Origin: an uncultured Actinomycetes bacterium | GTDB lineage: Bacteria > Actinomycetota > Actinomycetes > Nanopelagicales > Nanopelagicaceae | Direction of reading: 5' to 3' | Length of the DNA: 15,807 nt | Assembly: GCA_903844585.1 (NCBI GenBank) | Contig: CAIMUD010000033.1 | Span: 1 to 15,807, forward strand | The notes under the pieces: model-generated | Told to the model about the DNA's origin: nothing | Seen by the model: only the letters and a program-made list of their open reading frames with translations | The model's database searches: none | Position numbers and translations under genes: made by a program | Shown: in pieces, positions 7,019-15,289 of the stretch | Position numbering within the stretch: the first letter of the stretch is position 1 | How the letters are laid out: the number at the start of each line of letters is the position of its first letter

Positions 7019-7672
7019 ATGCCACGTAAGGGCTCGCTCGCTCGCGAGTTTCCAATCCTTGTTGTTGTTGCACTCCTTGTTTCACTTTTTATCAAGACTT
7101 TCTTGGTGCAGTTTTTCTTCATTCCATCAGGCTCGATGGAGAACACTCTTCAGGTAAATGACCGAGTGGCTGTAAATAAACTCCCAATCATTAGCCGCAA
7201 TATTCACCGTGGTGATGTGGTGGTCTTCCGCGATCCAGCTGGTTGGTTGCCAAGTGCAGCGCCGGTTTCAGGTGGCAAGGTTGCCGTTAAAGTAAAAGAA
7301 GGTCTCGTTGCAGTTGGAGTACTCCCAAACCCTGCAAAACAATTCTTAGTTAAGCGCGTTATCGGTATTGCAGGAGACAAAATAGTTTGCTGTAGCAAAA
7401 ATAAAGCTCTGATGATTAATGGAAAAGATGCGGTTGAGGGATATATCTACGCTGGCAATACGCCAAGTGATATGGAATTCAACGTCACTGTTCCGGCTGG
7501 CAAGATTTGGGTAATGGGCGATCACCGCGGAGCAAGTGCGGACTCCCGTTATCACCAAGATGACATCAATAAAGGATTCGTTCCGCTAGAAAAAGTCACT
7601 GGACGCGTTGTGGGAATCATCTGGCCATTTAAGAACGCTGGCTTAGTTCCATCTCAGAACCCCATTAAGTAA
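7019..7672 (+). CDS. lepB: Signal peptidase I
   Basis: Membrane-anchored serine protease that removes signal peptides from exported preproteins on the outer face of the membrane. A basic N-terminus (MPRKGSLARE) is followed by one transmembrane helix at about 11-33. The catalytic Ser39 lies in IPSGSMENTL and the general-base Lys112 in FLVKRVIGIAGD. The conserved box GDHRGASADSR (168-177) follows, with His in place of the usual Asn of GDN-S-DSR. The segment between the two catalytic motifs (about 71-108) is longer than in E. coli's core alignment but is common in actinobacteria. The length of 217 residues is normal for a single-anchor type. It starts 14 bases after rplS with no recognisable Shine-Dalgarno, so it probably depends on coupling or on start-codon context. 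rplS-lepB-rnhB is a conserved actinobacterial order. Confidence 0.94.
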   Translation: MPRKGSLAREFPILVVVALLVSLFIKTFLVQFFFIPSGSMENTLQVNDRVAVNKLPIISRNIHRGDVVVFRDPAGWLPSAAPVSGGKVAVKVKEGLVAVGVLPNPAKQFLVKRVIGIAGDKIVCCSKNKALMINGKDAVEGYIYAGNTPSDMEFNVTVPAGKIWVMGDHRGASADSRYHQDDINKGFVPLEKVTGRVVGIIWPFKNAGLVPSQNPIK

Positions 7673-7682
7673 CTAACAACTT

Positions 7683-8288
7683 ATGAAGTTCATCGAAGCG
7701 CTCTTGCTCGATGCAGGAATTGCTCCATTGGCAGGTGTCGATGAAGCAGGTCGTGGTGCTTGTGCAGGACCACTCGTCGTGGCTTCTGTAATTTTAAAAG
7801 ATCCATTCGCTCCCGAACTCGCAGTTGTGCGCGATTCAAAAGAAATTTCCGAGTCAAAGCGTGAAGAGATATTTGATTTAGTGCACGAACATGCTTTGAG
7901 TGTGAGCGCCGTAATTATCCCCGCTAAAGAAGTTGATCAACGCGGAGTACATGCAGCTAATTTAGATGGCATGCGTCGCGCAGTTCAAGGGCTATCAACG
8001 CCACCTGCTTATGTATTAACTGATGGTTATGCCATTGAAGGACTTGCTGTGCCAAATCTTGCAGTCTGGAAGGGCGATCAAGTCGTCACATGTATTAGCG
8101 CCGCATCGATAATTGCCAAAGTAACTCGTGATCGAATAATGCGCGAGCTGGATAAAGAATTCCCTGCCTACGGATTTGCAGGACACAAGGGATATATCAC
8201 TAAAGCTCATACAGATGCTCTCGTAGCCAGCGGTCCGTGCATAGAACATCGACGTTCATTTGCAAACATCGCAGCGCTACTTTCGTAA
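7683..8288 (+). CDS. rnhB: Ribonuclease HII
   Basis: Endonuclease that removes ribonucleotides misincorporated in DNA and RNA from RNA:DNA hybrids. The four acidic residues of the active site are readable: Asp20-Glu21 in GVDEAGRGACAGP, Asp114 in LTDGYAIEG, and the Asp150 region in ISAASIIAKVTRDRIM. The C-terminal family block GHKGYITKAH...HRRSF is also present. The length (201) is typical. It starts 10 bases after the lepB stop with no clear Shine-Dalgarno, so it is very likely the last gene of the rplS-lepB-rnhB transcript; 61 bases follow before yraN. Confidence 0.95.
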   Translation: MKFIEALLLDAGIAPLAGVDEAGRGACAGPLVVASVILKDPFAPELAVVRDSKEISESKREEIFDLVHEHALSVSAVIIPAKEVDQRGVHAANLDGMRRAVQGLSTPPAYVLTDGYAIEGLAVPNLAVWKGDQVVTCISAASIIAKVTRDRIMRELDKEFPAYGFAGHKGYITKAHTDALVASGPCIEHRRSFANIAALLS

Positions 8289-8336
8289 TTACCCACACCT
8301 TTCAAATATTCAAACTGTGTTGACGTAGCCCATCCC

Positions 8337-8342
8337 TAATCT
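8337..8342 (+). promoter_or_regulatory. Leaderless-type -10 element before yraN
   Basis: TAATCT is followed by exactly seven bases (GCCCGCC) and the yraN ATG at 8350, with no Shine-Dalgarno. This is the same layout as at sepH. A TTGACG at 8320-8325 resembles a -35 box but lies only 11 bases from TAATCT, too close for a normal sigma-70 pair. If real, it gives yraN-comM-dprA-era a promoter separate from rplS. Confidence 0.45.
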
Positions 8343-8349
8343 GCCCGCC

Positions 8350-8712
8350 ATGAGCAGAACAAAAATTCAGACTGGCGCGTTTGGCGAAGAAATAACTACT
8401 GATTTTCTTGAAAAACGTGGTGATGAAATTGTTGATCGAAATTGGCGAATCCGAGAAGGCGAAATAGATATTGTCACACTTGGCAAAGATGGCTTCTTTC
8501 ACTTTGTCGAAGTCAAGACTCGATCCTCTCTCGCGTTCGGGCATCCATTTGAGGCAATTAATAAAGATAAAGCACACCGCATGCAGCGGTTGGCTCTGGC
8601 TTGGCTTGCTACACATGGGTGCTTAGGTTGCGATTGGCACATTGATGTTGCTGCAATTCTCATCGCAAAAGATGGTTCGCACACACTTGAATATCGCGGC
8701 AATCTGCTGTGA
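8350..8712 (+). CDS. yraN: UPF0102 family protein (YraN), predicted nuclease fold
   Basis: A 120-residue member of UPF0102, which has a PD-(D/E)XK endonuclease-like fold and no firmly established role. The core is clear: GAFGEEITTDFLEKRG, then NWRIREGEIDIV (Asp40) and FVEVKTRSS (Glu54, Lys56), which match the metal-binding D...ExK residues. Its C-terminus IDVAAILI is also typical. The stop codon overlaps the GTG start of comM (GTGA), so the two are probably translationally coupled. Sitting directly ahead of comM and dprA, it fits a role in DNA processing, but that is inferred from context only. Confidence 0.88.
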   Translation: MSRTKIQTGAFGEEITTDFLEKRGDEIVDRNWRIREGEIDIVTLGKDGFFHFVEVKTRSSLAFGHPFEAINKDKAHRMQRLALAWLATHGCLGCDWHIDVAAILIAKDGSHTLEYRGNLL

Positions 8713-10229
8713 GTCTCGGTACAACAATGAGCGTTGCCCTACTTGGTCTCTCCGGGAATATTGTCACTGTAGAGGTTGATATTGCAGATGGGCTACCGAT
8801 GTATTCGCTTCTGGGTTTACCTGATGCAGCCCTTAGCGAATCGCGTGATCGAGTACGAGCAGCGATGGTTAATTCATCAGAAGTCTGGCCAAATAAGAAA
8901 GTAACTGTTTCGCTCTCGCCTGCATGGCTGCCAAAGAGTGGTTCGAGCTTTGATTTATCTATCGCGATAGCAATCATGGTTGCCCAAGGAACTCTCGCGC
9001 AATCAAGGGTTGATGCAACGCTGATTCTCGGCGAACTCGCACTCGACGGACGCATACGTTCGGTACGTGGCGTGTTGCCAGCACTTATCGCCGGCTATAA
9101 AGCGGGGATAACTCGGGCGATTGTTCCGGCCAGCAATCTTGCAGAAGCAAAGTTGATGTCAGGGATGGAAGTTCTGGGATTTGTAAGTATCTCCGAACTT
9201 CTGCGATTTTTACGCACAGGTGTAATTGAGAGCGTGCCGCAACTCGATTTAATAATCGAGTCGGATGAGCATCTTCCTGATTTTGCAGATGTTGCAGGTC
9301 AACTCACCGCAAGATTTGCCGCAGAAGTAGCTGCAAGCGGCGGTCATCACCTACTTTTGATTGGTCCGCCAGGTGCTGGAAAGACAATGATTGCCTCGCG
9401 TTTACCGACAATCCTTCCGACTCTTAGCGTTGAGGAAGCGTTGGAAGTAACGGCGGTTCATTCGATCGCTGGTTCACTTGCTTCACGTTCGCCAATGTCG
9501 CGCATCGCTCCATTTGTCTCTCCGCATCACAGCGCTTCTCGTGTTGCAATGGTTGGTGGAGGAGCTCACGCAATAAAACCTGGCGCCTGTTCACTTGCCC
9601 ATCATGGGGTGCTCTTTATAGATGAAGCGCCAGAATGTGGAGTCGGAGTTTTGGATTCACTTCGGCAACCACTTGAATCCGGGACAATCACAATTGCCAG
9701 GAGTATCGGAAGCCTTACATTTCCCGCAAACTTTCTATTAGTACTGGCCGCAAATCCATGTCCATGTGGAAAGTTCACGGGTAAAGGCCGCAACTGCACG
9801 TGTTCATCTCAGCAAGTGCGACGTTACTTAGGGAAACTTTCAGGGCCCCTAATGGATCGCATCGACATGCGAGTTCAGGTAGAACCAGTTGGCAGGGTTG
9901 ATATGGCAGATACCAATATTGGGGAATCTAGTGAAGTGATGAGAGCCCGGGTGAGTGATGCGCGCGCAATTGCAACTAAGCGATTTGTTGGAGAAGGGTG
10001 GGCACTAAATTCACAAATTCCAAGTAGTGCGCTTCGTACGAAGTTCAAACCAGAACGAAGTGCCATGAACTTCTTACACGACGAGTTAGATAAGGAACGC
10101 CTTACTGCGCGGGGCCTTCATAAAGTTATTCGTCTTTCATGGACGCTTGCAGATTTATCTGGCAAGGCAATTCCCACTTTGGCGGAAGTTAAAACCGCAT
10201 ACAGCCTTAGAGAAGGAGGCGAGCTTTGA
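8709..10229 (+). CDS. comM: ComM / YifB family AAA+ ATPase (Mg-chelatase-like)
   Basis: ComM is a hexameric AAA+ helicase shown in Vibrio cholerae to promote branch migration during natural transformation; in most other bacteria its role is not tested. The N-terminal lonS5-like domain (about 1-170: SLGTTMSVALLGL, GLPMYSLLGLPDAALSESRD) is followed by the AAA+ domain with Walker A GPPGAGKT (219-226), Walker B LFIDEA (302-307), and PLMDRIDMRV with a probable arginine finger or sensor at Arg384. A Cys set, CPCG (351-354) and CTC (363-365), probably binds metal, as is usual in the family. The usual Walker B tail 'DELPEF' reads DEAPEC here. The GTG at 8709 gives the expected N-terminus and overlaps the yraN stop. 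The length of 506 is normal. Confidence 0.92.
   Translation: MSLGTTMSVALLGLSGNIVTVEVDIADGLPMYSLLGLPDAALSESRDRVRAAMVNSSEVWPNKKVTVSLSPAWLPKSGSSFDLSIAIAIMVAQGTLAQSRVDATLILGELALDGRIRSVRGVLPALIAGYKAGITRAIVPASNLAEAKLMSGMEVLGFVSISELLRFLRTGVIESVPQLDLIIESDEHLPDFADVAGQLTARFAAEVAASGGHHLLLIGPPGAGKTMIASRLPTILPTLSVEEALEVTAVHSIAGSLASRSPMSRIAPFVSPHHSASRVAMVGGGAHAIKPGACSLAHHGVLFIDEAPECGVGVLDSLRQPLESGTITIARSIGSLTFPANFLLVLAANPCPCGKFTGKGRNCTCSSQQVRRYLGKLSGPLMDRIDMRVQVEPVGRVDMADTNIGESSEVMRARVSDARAIATKRFVGEGWALNSQIPSSALRTKFKPERSAMNFLHDELDKERLTARGLHKVIRLSWTLADLSGKAIPTLAEVKTAYSLREGGEL
10215..10219 (+). promoter_or_regulatory. Shine-Dalgarno deciding the TTG start of dprA
   Basis: GGAGG ends six bases before TTG at 10226. 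No other start codon nearby is so well placed, which supports the TTG and the 4-base overlap (TTGA) with the comM stop. Confidence 0.75.
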
Positions 10230-11086
10230 ATGATGAGCTCCGTGCGCGAGTAACTCTCTTTGCACATATCGAAGGCGGAGTTGCATTCTGGGCCAATGAA
10301 ATCTTTAATCGAGGTGCAGCCCTTGTCCTTGAAAAGTTACGAGGAGGTGGCTATGACGCAGTTAAATTTGAAAGCCTGATTAAAAAGATCCAAGCCTCAA
10401 ACCCGGAAGCAGAATACGAATCTATTCTTGCTACAAATTCGGTCTTTCTTTATCCAGGGGCGCCAGGGTGGCCAACAACATTGGATGAATTAGCTGCGCC
10501 TCCTATTGGGCTAGTTGTAAAAGGCTCAGTAGCAGTACTGACACAAAAGTCACTTGCCATTGTTGGTACTCGCAACCCAACACCGTACGGAATACGAAAT
10601 GCAGGAGATTTTGCAGCAGGTTTTGTAGATCGCGAATGGGCGATAATAAGTGGCGGGGCATACGGCATTGATTCTGCTGCGCATAAAGGCGCTCTCTATG
10701 CAGAGGGAATAACAATTGCAGTAGTTGCCGCTGGTATTGATATCAATTACCCTGCCGGAAATATTCGACTCTTTGCAGAAATTGCTGAAAGTGGCGCAAT
10801 CGTTAGTGAAGTTATGCCGGGATGTCGTGCTCTTCCTGTTCGCTTTCTTACACGTAACCGAATAATTGCCGCACTTTCAACTGCAACGCTCGTCGTTGAA
10901 GCTGCATTTCGTTCTGGCTCACTTCGCACAGCACGTGATGCAGCAGAATTAATGCGTCCAGTCATGGCGATTCCGGGGCCAATTAATTCACCGACTTCAG
11001 AGGGATGCCACCGATTAATTGGCGAACGCGCTGCAGAAATCGTTACATCAGTTACAGATGCCGTTGAGTTTGTATCTTCCTTCTAA
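10226..11086 (+). CDS. dprA: DNA-processing protein DprA
   Basis: DprA (Smf) protects incoming single-stranded DNA and loads RecA during transformation; it is widespread also in bacteria not known to be competent. The Rossmann-like core is well conserved: SLAIVGTRNPTPYG (109-122), IISGGAYGIDSAAHKGAL (140-157), VVAAGIDINYP (166-176), RFLTRNRIIAALS (206-218) and RSGSLRTARDAAEL (229-242). At 286 residues it has an N-terminal extension and the Rossmann fold but no C-terminal winged-helix domain, close to the size of Streptococcus DprA. The SEGCHRLI box has His where many have Asn. It begins at a TTG with a strong Shine-Dalgarno and overlaps comM by four bases, so co-expression is very likely. era follows after 20 bases. 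Confidence 0.93.
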   Translation: MNDELRARVTLFAHIEGGVAFWANEIFNRGAALVLEKLRGGGYDAVKFESLIKKIQASNPEAEYESILATNSVFLYPGAPGWPTTLDELAAPPIGLVVKGSVAVLTQKSLAIVGTRNPTPYGIRNAGDFAAGFVDREWAIISGGAYGIDSAAHKGALYAEGITIAVVAAGIDINYPAGNIRLFAEIAESGAIVSEVMPGCRALPVRFLTRNRIIAALSTATLVVEAAFRSGSLRTARDAAELMRPVMAIPGPINSPTSEGCHRLIGERAAEIVTSVTDAVEFVSSF

Positions 11087-11106
11087 GCAGGAGATGATAC
11101 GAACCT

Positions 11107-12024
11107 ATGAGTGGTTTTAGATCTGGATTCGTTGCAATAGTTGGCCGTCCAAATACAGGTAAATCAACTCTCATTAATGCACTCGTCGGAAGCAAGATTG
11201 CAATCACATCTCCTCACCCAAATACAACGCGCCATGCAATCCGTGGAATCGTTAACGGTGAAAACTTTCAGGCGGTTTTGGTCGATACGCCAGGAATACA
11301 TAAACCAAAAACATTGCTCGGCCATCGCCTCAATGCGGTCGTGGGGGAGAGTCTGGATTCTGTTGATGTTATTTTGATGTGTCTGCCAGCCGATGAAGTA
11401 TCTGGCGCCGGGGATGAATTCTTGGCTGCAGAAATAGCGAAATATCCACGGGCTAAGAAGTTTGCACTCGTTACAAAGACTGATTTGGTTGCAAAGAAAA
11501 ATTTGGCAAACCGTTTGCTTGGAATCGGAGCTTTGGCAAAGGGATTCGAGTGGGATGAGATTGTTCCGATATCAGCTGCGATTCATGACCAGATTGAATT
11601 ACTAACAAAACTCATTTCAGATAAATTGCCTGAAGGCCCTGCCTTTTATCCATTGGATATGAAGAGTGATCAAGGCGTCGAACAATTAATCTGCGAACTT
11701 ATTCGAGAAGCAGCCCTTAGGGACGCACGAGAAGAGTTGCCGCACTCGATTATGGTCACCATCGATGAGATGTCAGAACGTGAAGAAAAGGGCTCTCGTC
11801 CGTTCTTCGATATACACGCGACACTTCACGTTGAGCGTGATTCACAGACTGGAATTATTTTGGGGCATAAAGGTGAGCGCTTGAAGGACATTGGTATGCG
11901 CGCTCGTAAAGATATCGAGCGCGAGCTAGGTGCCCGAATATTTCTCGGGCTGCACGTCAAAGTTTCAAAGGAATGGCAGAGAGATCCAAAGCTGCTTGAA
12001 CGTTTGGGTTTTGGCGAAAACTAA
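11107..12024 (+). CDS. era: GTPase Era
   Basis: Era binds 16S rRNA near the 3' end and aids 30S maturation. The GTPase domain shows G1 GRPNTGKST (13-21), the G2 region HPNTTRH, G3 DTPG (60-63), G4 TKTD (123-126; Thr for the usual Asn) and G5 SA (156-157). The C-terminal KH domain has GIILGHKGERLKDIG (249-263), with the RNA-binding GHKG loop. The length of 305 is standard. A GGAG lies about 13 bases before the ATG, rather far but the only candidate. era usually sits with ybeY or recO in actinobacteria; here it closes the forward run and its stop overlaps the stop of the convergent EamA gene. Confidence 0.94.
   Translation: MSGFRSGFVAIVGRPNTGKSTLINALVGSKIAITSPHPNTTRHAIRGIVNGENFQAVLVDTPGIHKPKTLLGHRLNAVVGESLDSVDVILMCLPADEVSGAGDEFLAAEIAKYPRAKKFALVTKTDLVAKKNLANRLLGIGALAKGFEWDEIVPISAAIHDQIELLTKLISDKLPEGPAFYPLDMKSDQGVEQLICELIREAALRDAREELPHSIMVTIDEMSEREEKGSRPFFDIHATLHVERDSQTGIILGHKGERLKDIGMRARKDIERELGARIFLGLHVKVSKEWQRDPKLLERLGFGEN
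12021..12024. other. Overlapping convergent stop codons of era and the EamA gene
   Basis: In CTAA, bases 12022-12024 are the TAA of era, and bases 12023-12021 read on the reverse strand are the TAG of the EamA gene. There is no room for an intergenic terminator, so transcripts from both sides must run into the opposing gene or end inside it. Confidence 0.9.
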
Positions 12025-12896
12025 GCGACAGCAGTTTTACGGCTTGCAAAGTATGAGCCGATCAGAACCAATGGAAGTCCCACAACAATTCCTGTTGTAA
12101 GTGGCTCACCAAGTATCAAGATTCCCAGGATTACTGCGAAGGCGGTATTGAGATAAGTAACAAGTGAAGCTCGAGCCGGTCCAAATTCTTTTACCACCGC
12201 AAAAAAGAATGCAAATGCTGCGCCAGTGGATAAAATTCCAAGAGCTATTACCGAATAAATTGCATTCGCTTCAACGTGGTGCGTTGGCCACAATGCGATG
12301 GTAAAGGGAAGATAAAAAAGCGCAGCGATTGCCATTGCGAGTCCGTTAATTGCAACACCGGAAACATCTGGGAGTGCTCGCCTAATCATGATGATTGCAT
12401 ATGAATAGAGCATTGATGCTGCAAGGACCATTGCAATGGCAAGGGGGCTAGATGAGCCGGAGATGCTTTCTATTCCCACGACCAGAATGACGCCAATAAA
12501 TCCCACGAGCATTCCTAGAAGGCGCTTGTAGTGCCAGACTGATTTATCGCCATGAAATGAAGTAATGATTGTTGACCAAATCGGAACAGATGCAACGAGA
12601 AGTCCTGCAAGTCCAGATGAAATTGATTGCTCCGCAGTGCCGATGAGAATCCAAGGACCGATCATTTCAAGTAGCGCGTAGAAGGCGATGTATTTAATTC
12701 CCGCAAAAGCGCTCTTTAACGAGCCATCTTTAATTGCAATAGGTAGCAAAATTGCTGCGCCGATGAGTACGCGCCCGAAGACGACAACTGCGGGCGGGAA
12801 TCCAGTCTCCTTATCGACTGCAACTTTAATGAATAGATAAGGAATACCCCACAGAAAACCGACAAGGAAAAATAAGGACCAACCGCGGCGCGACAT
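12021..12896 (-). CDS. EamA/DMT family transporter
   Basis: Integral membrane protein of the drug/metabolite transporter superfamily with two EamA repeats. About ten hydrophobic helices can be read, beginning with GWSLFFLVGFLWGIPYLFIK and ending with VVGLPLVLIGSYF followed by a basic tail (ASRK). Repeat hallmarks are present: RVLIGAAILLP in the first half, and LNTAFAVILGILILGEPL in the second. Family substrates include amino acids, sugars, nucleosides and drugs, usually as exporters, so none can be assigned here. It is the last gene of the reverse operon xylB-hydrolase-EamA, 16 bases after the hydrolase stop, with GGAG about 11 bases before the ATG. The operon context suggests cargo linked to sugar or ester metabolism, which is inference. 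Confidence 0.88.
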   Translation of the reverse strand: MSRRGWSLFFLVGFLWGIPYLFIKVAVDKETGFPPAVVVFGRVLIGAAILLPIAIKDGSLKSAFAGIKYIAFYALLEMIGPWILIGTAEQSISSGLAGLLVASVPIWSTIITSFHGDKSVWHYKRLLGMLVGFIGVILVVGIESISGSSSPLAIAMVLAASMLYSYAIIMIRRALPDVSGVAINGLAMAIAALFYLPFTIALWPTHHVEANAIYSVIALGILSTGAAFAFFFAVVKEFGPARASLVTYLNTAFAVILGILILGEPLTTGIVVGLPLVLIGSYFASRKTAVA

Positions 12897-12912
12897 CTGT
12901 AAATGATCTCCG

Positions 12913-13839
12913 TTAGCTAAGAATTCGTTTTACCTCTGATGCGCAGAAATCAATTGCTTTTGCTGCACTTGGTGTTATAGCAAGGTTAGCAAAGAAGCCG
13001 TGGTTCATACCCGCAAACTCCTTGTATGTAACCTCTACGCCATCACCCTTAAGAAGTTCGGCATACTTTTCACTATCGCTTAGGAGTGGATCATATTCAG
13101 CGGTTACTACGACAGTTGGAGGTAGACCTTTAAAACTCTTAGCTTTTGTTGGACAGGCATATAGATTTGAATTGTGTGCGCTGCCTTGCAAATATTGATC
13201 CCAGAACCACTCCATTGCACGAGTTGAAAGCCCATAGCCGTCAGCAAAGTCGATATATGACTTCGTTGTGAAGTCTCTGTCATTGCATGGATAAACGAGT
13301 ACTTCAAAGGCGAGATCCACGCCGTTATCTCGAGCCTTCAGGGCAACAGCGCTTGCTAGGTTTCCGCCTGCGCTATCTCCGAGAACTCCAATTTTTTTGG
13401 CATCGATATTTAGATTTTTGGCGTTTTCGATCGTCCAAAGAAGAGTCGCATAGCAATCATTGAAAGGAATGGGGAAGGCATGCTCAGGCGCCTTCTGATA
13501 GTTGACGCTAATAACAGTTGCGCCACTTTGATTGGCAAGGCGGTGCATGGATGCGTCATAGATATCTATGAAATTTAATACCCATCCGCCTCCATGGTAA
13601 AAAACAATTGCACTGTTATTGGCGTTGTTATTAGGGCGATAGATGCGAACCGGAAGGTCTGCAGTTGGGCCTGGAATAAATGTATTTATAACTTCAAAAA
13701 TCGGATCAGGAGTTCCACCATTTGCCACTCTGCCTTGGGTATTTGCACGTAGCTCATCAACTGGCGCCTCCCAAACATCGGGAAGTCCTGCAGCCTTACC
13801 TTTTTCTAGAAATGCAACGATCTCTGGAGCAAGTGACAT
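12913..13839 (-). CDS. Alpha/beta hydrolase, HSL-type esterase
   Basis: A 308-residue cytoplasmic esterase of the hormone-sensitive-lipase family. The oxyanion motif HGGGW lies at 82-86, the nucleophile Ser156 in GDSAGGN, the acid Asp250 in EYDPL and His280 in NHGFF, so the full catalytic triad is intact. There is no signal peptide. Substrates in the family are short acyl esters, including acetylated sugars and xenobiotics; none is fixed by the sequence. The ATG overlaps the last base of the xylB stop (TAATG), pointing to translational coupling. Next to a xylulokinase, a role in deacylating sugar esters is conceivable but unproven. The spacing of motifs and length are normal. Confidence 0.9.
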   Translation of the reverse strand: MSLAPEIVAFLEKGKAAGLPDVWEAPVDELRANTQGRVANGGTPDPIFEVINTFIPGPTADLPVRIYRPNNNANNSAIVFYHGGGWVLNFIDIYDASMHRLANQSGATVISVNYQKAPEHAFPIPFNDCYATLLWTIENAKNLNIDAKKIGVLGDSAGGNLASAVALKARDNGVDLAFEVLVYPCNDRDFTTKSYIDFADGYGLSTRAMEWFWDQYLQGSAHNSNLYACPTKAKSFKGLPPTVVVTAEYDPLLSDSEKYAELLKGDGVEVTYKEFAGMNHGFFANLAITPSAAKAIDFCASEVKRILS

Positions 13840-15257
13840 TACTTTTTATCCCAACTAAGAGTGCGATCACGAAGCGTACGGTAATTTTCTACAACGTCTG
13901 GCGTTGGTTTAGAGGTAACGCTTTCAATGCTTCCGAGATCCCATACTGGTGCGTTTTGACTTCCAAGAAGAGCCCATGCTGCTTGCCTTGCAGCACCATC
14001 TGCAACATATTCACCGGCAGGTGGAACAAGTACTTCATGGCCAAAGAGAGATGACGCAATCGATGCAATGGCAGGATTTTTCGCCGCTCCGCCGATAAGT
14101 AGGATTCGCTTAACTCCAACGCCTAACTCAGAGAGCGCGTCAACAGCATCAACTAGACCGCACAACATTCCTTCAATCATCGCGCGAGCAATATCTGCAG
14201 GATTTGAATTGTTCAGATTCATTCCAGAAAGCGCACCCGTTGCAGTTGGACGGTTCGGTGTGCGTTCGCCTTCGAAATATGGAAGAAGCGTAAGTCCATG
14301 TGCACCCGGCACTGATGTCAGCGCAAGCTCACCAATCTCCGCATGGGTTTTTCCAAGAATACGAGTCGCTGCATCAAGAATTCGAGCGGCGTTAAGTGTG
14401 CAAACAAGTGGAAGGAATCGACCAGTCGCATCTGCAAAACCTGCAACTGCTGCCGAAGGATCATGGGTTGGAGTATCCGAGACTGCAAATGCCGTGCCGC
14501 TTGTTCCAAGAGATACGACTACATCTCCAGGCTGTGCTTGGACGCCGAGTGCTGCAGCGGCGTTATCACCTGCTCCGGCAGCGATTGGAATTCCAGAAGT
14601 TGTGGTCGCGCCAAATGCACTTGGCGCAATGATTTTTGGAAGAGTAATCTCTTCTTTACTTCGTAGAGCCATTGCCAATATATCTCGGCGATATTGCGAT
14701 GTTGTTGGATCGAAATATCCGGTGCCGGATGCATCGCTTCGGTCGGAGAAAAGTTTTGTTAAATCCTTACCACCGGTGAGTTGCCAGGAGACCCAATCGT
14801 GCGGGAGGGCTACAGCTCTCACTTTTGCTGCGTTATCTTTTTCATTATCCGCAAGCCATCTAAGTTTCGAAGCAGTAAATGCTGCGACTAAAACAGAACC
14901 AACTTGATTTGCGGTCTTTGCGTCTCCACCGAGTTCAGAGTTGAGATCAGCTGCAGCTTTTGCAGATCGAGTGTCATTCCATAAAAGAGCAGGGCGGATA
15001 ACTTTTCCACCGGCATCCATTGCGACCATTCCATGTTGCTGTCCGCCAATTGAAATCGCATCAACATCATCTAGACCACCCGCTTCTGCAATCGCGGTGT
15101 TTATTGCGGTGGTCCAGTGGGTCGGATCGACTTCTGTTCCATCTGGATGAGCAGCACGCCCTTGGCGGATTAACTCGCCACTTTCTGCATCTCGAATCAC
15201 AATTTTTGACGACTGGGTCGATGAGTCCACGCCAGCGACGAGTTTTCTATTCGCCAT
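13839..15257 (-). CDS. xylB: Xylulokinase (FGGY family)
   Basis: Phosphorylates D-xylulose with ATP to xylulose 5-phosphate, feeding the pentose phosphate pathway. The FGGY fold is complete: the N-terminal ATP-binding strand GVDSSTQSSKIVI (Asp11), substrate-site motifs GGQQHGMV (71-78) and WNDTRS (93-98), the catalytic base Asp231 in GAGDNAAAALG (E. coli XylB uses Asp233), phosphate loop SLGTSGT, and the C-terminal LIGGAAKNP adenine-binding region. The QQHGMV and WNDTRS wording favours xylulokinase over glycerol or ribulo kinases. At 472 residues it is close to the E. coli enzyme (484). A GAGGA nine bases before the ATG is a good Shine-Dalgarno. It heads the reverse operon and is divergent from the phosphofructokinase gene. 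No xylose isomerase or xylose transporter is seen in the window. Confidence 0.9.
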   Translation of the reverse strand: MANRKLVAGVDSSTQSSKIVIRDAESGELIRQGRAAHPDGTEVDPTHWTTAINTAIAEAGGLDDVDAISIGGQQHGMVAMDAGGKVIRPALLWNDTRSAKAAADLNSELGGDAKTANQVGSVLVAAFTASKLRWLADNEKDNAAKVRAVALPHDWVSWQLTGGKDLTKLFSDRSDASGTGYFDPTTSQYRRDILAMALRSKEEITLPKIIAPSAFGATTTSGIPIAAGAGDNAAAALGVQAQPGDVVVSLGTSGTAFAVSDTPTHDPSAAVAGFADATGRFLPLVCTLNAARILDAATRILGKTHAEIGELALTSVPGAHGLTLLPYFEGERTPNRPTATGALSGMNLNNSNPADIARAMIEGMLCGLVDAVDALSELGVGVKRILLIGGAAKNPAIASIASSLFGHEVLVPPAGEYVADGAARQAAWALLGSQNAPVWDLGSIESVTSKPTPDVVENYRTLRDRTLSWDKK

Positions 15258-15283
15258 AATTTTTAATCCTCATGGGCCAAGGC

Positions 15284-15289
15284 TAGACT
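15284..15289 (+). promoter_or_regulatory. Possible -10 element (TAGACT) of the phosphofructokinase gene
   Basis: TAGACT in the context GGCTAGACTG is a common actinobacterial -10 form. It would place the transcription start near 15296 and give a leader of about 44 bases. The -35 region 17 bases upstream (around 15261-15266) is AT-rich but not consensus. Confidence 0.35.

Noticed and set aside
8320..8342. TTGACG and TAATCT as a classical -35/-10 pair
   Set aside because: The spacer is 11 bases, well below the 16-18 needed; only the -10 element is kept as a candidate.
14068..14907. A 279-codon open frame on the forward strand inside xylB
   Set aside because: It is fully antisense to a clear xylulokinase, has low-complexity Ser/Ala/Pro composition, and shows no domain motif or start signal.
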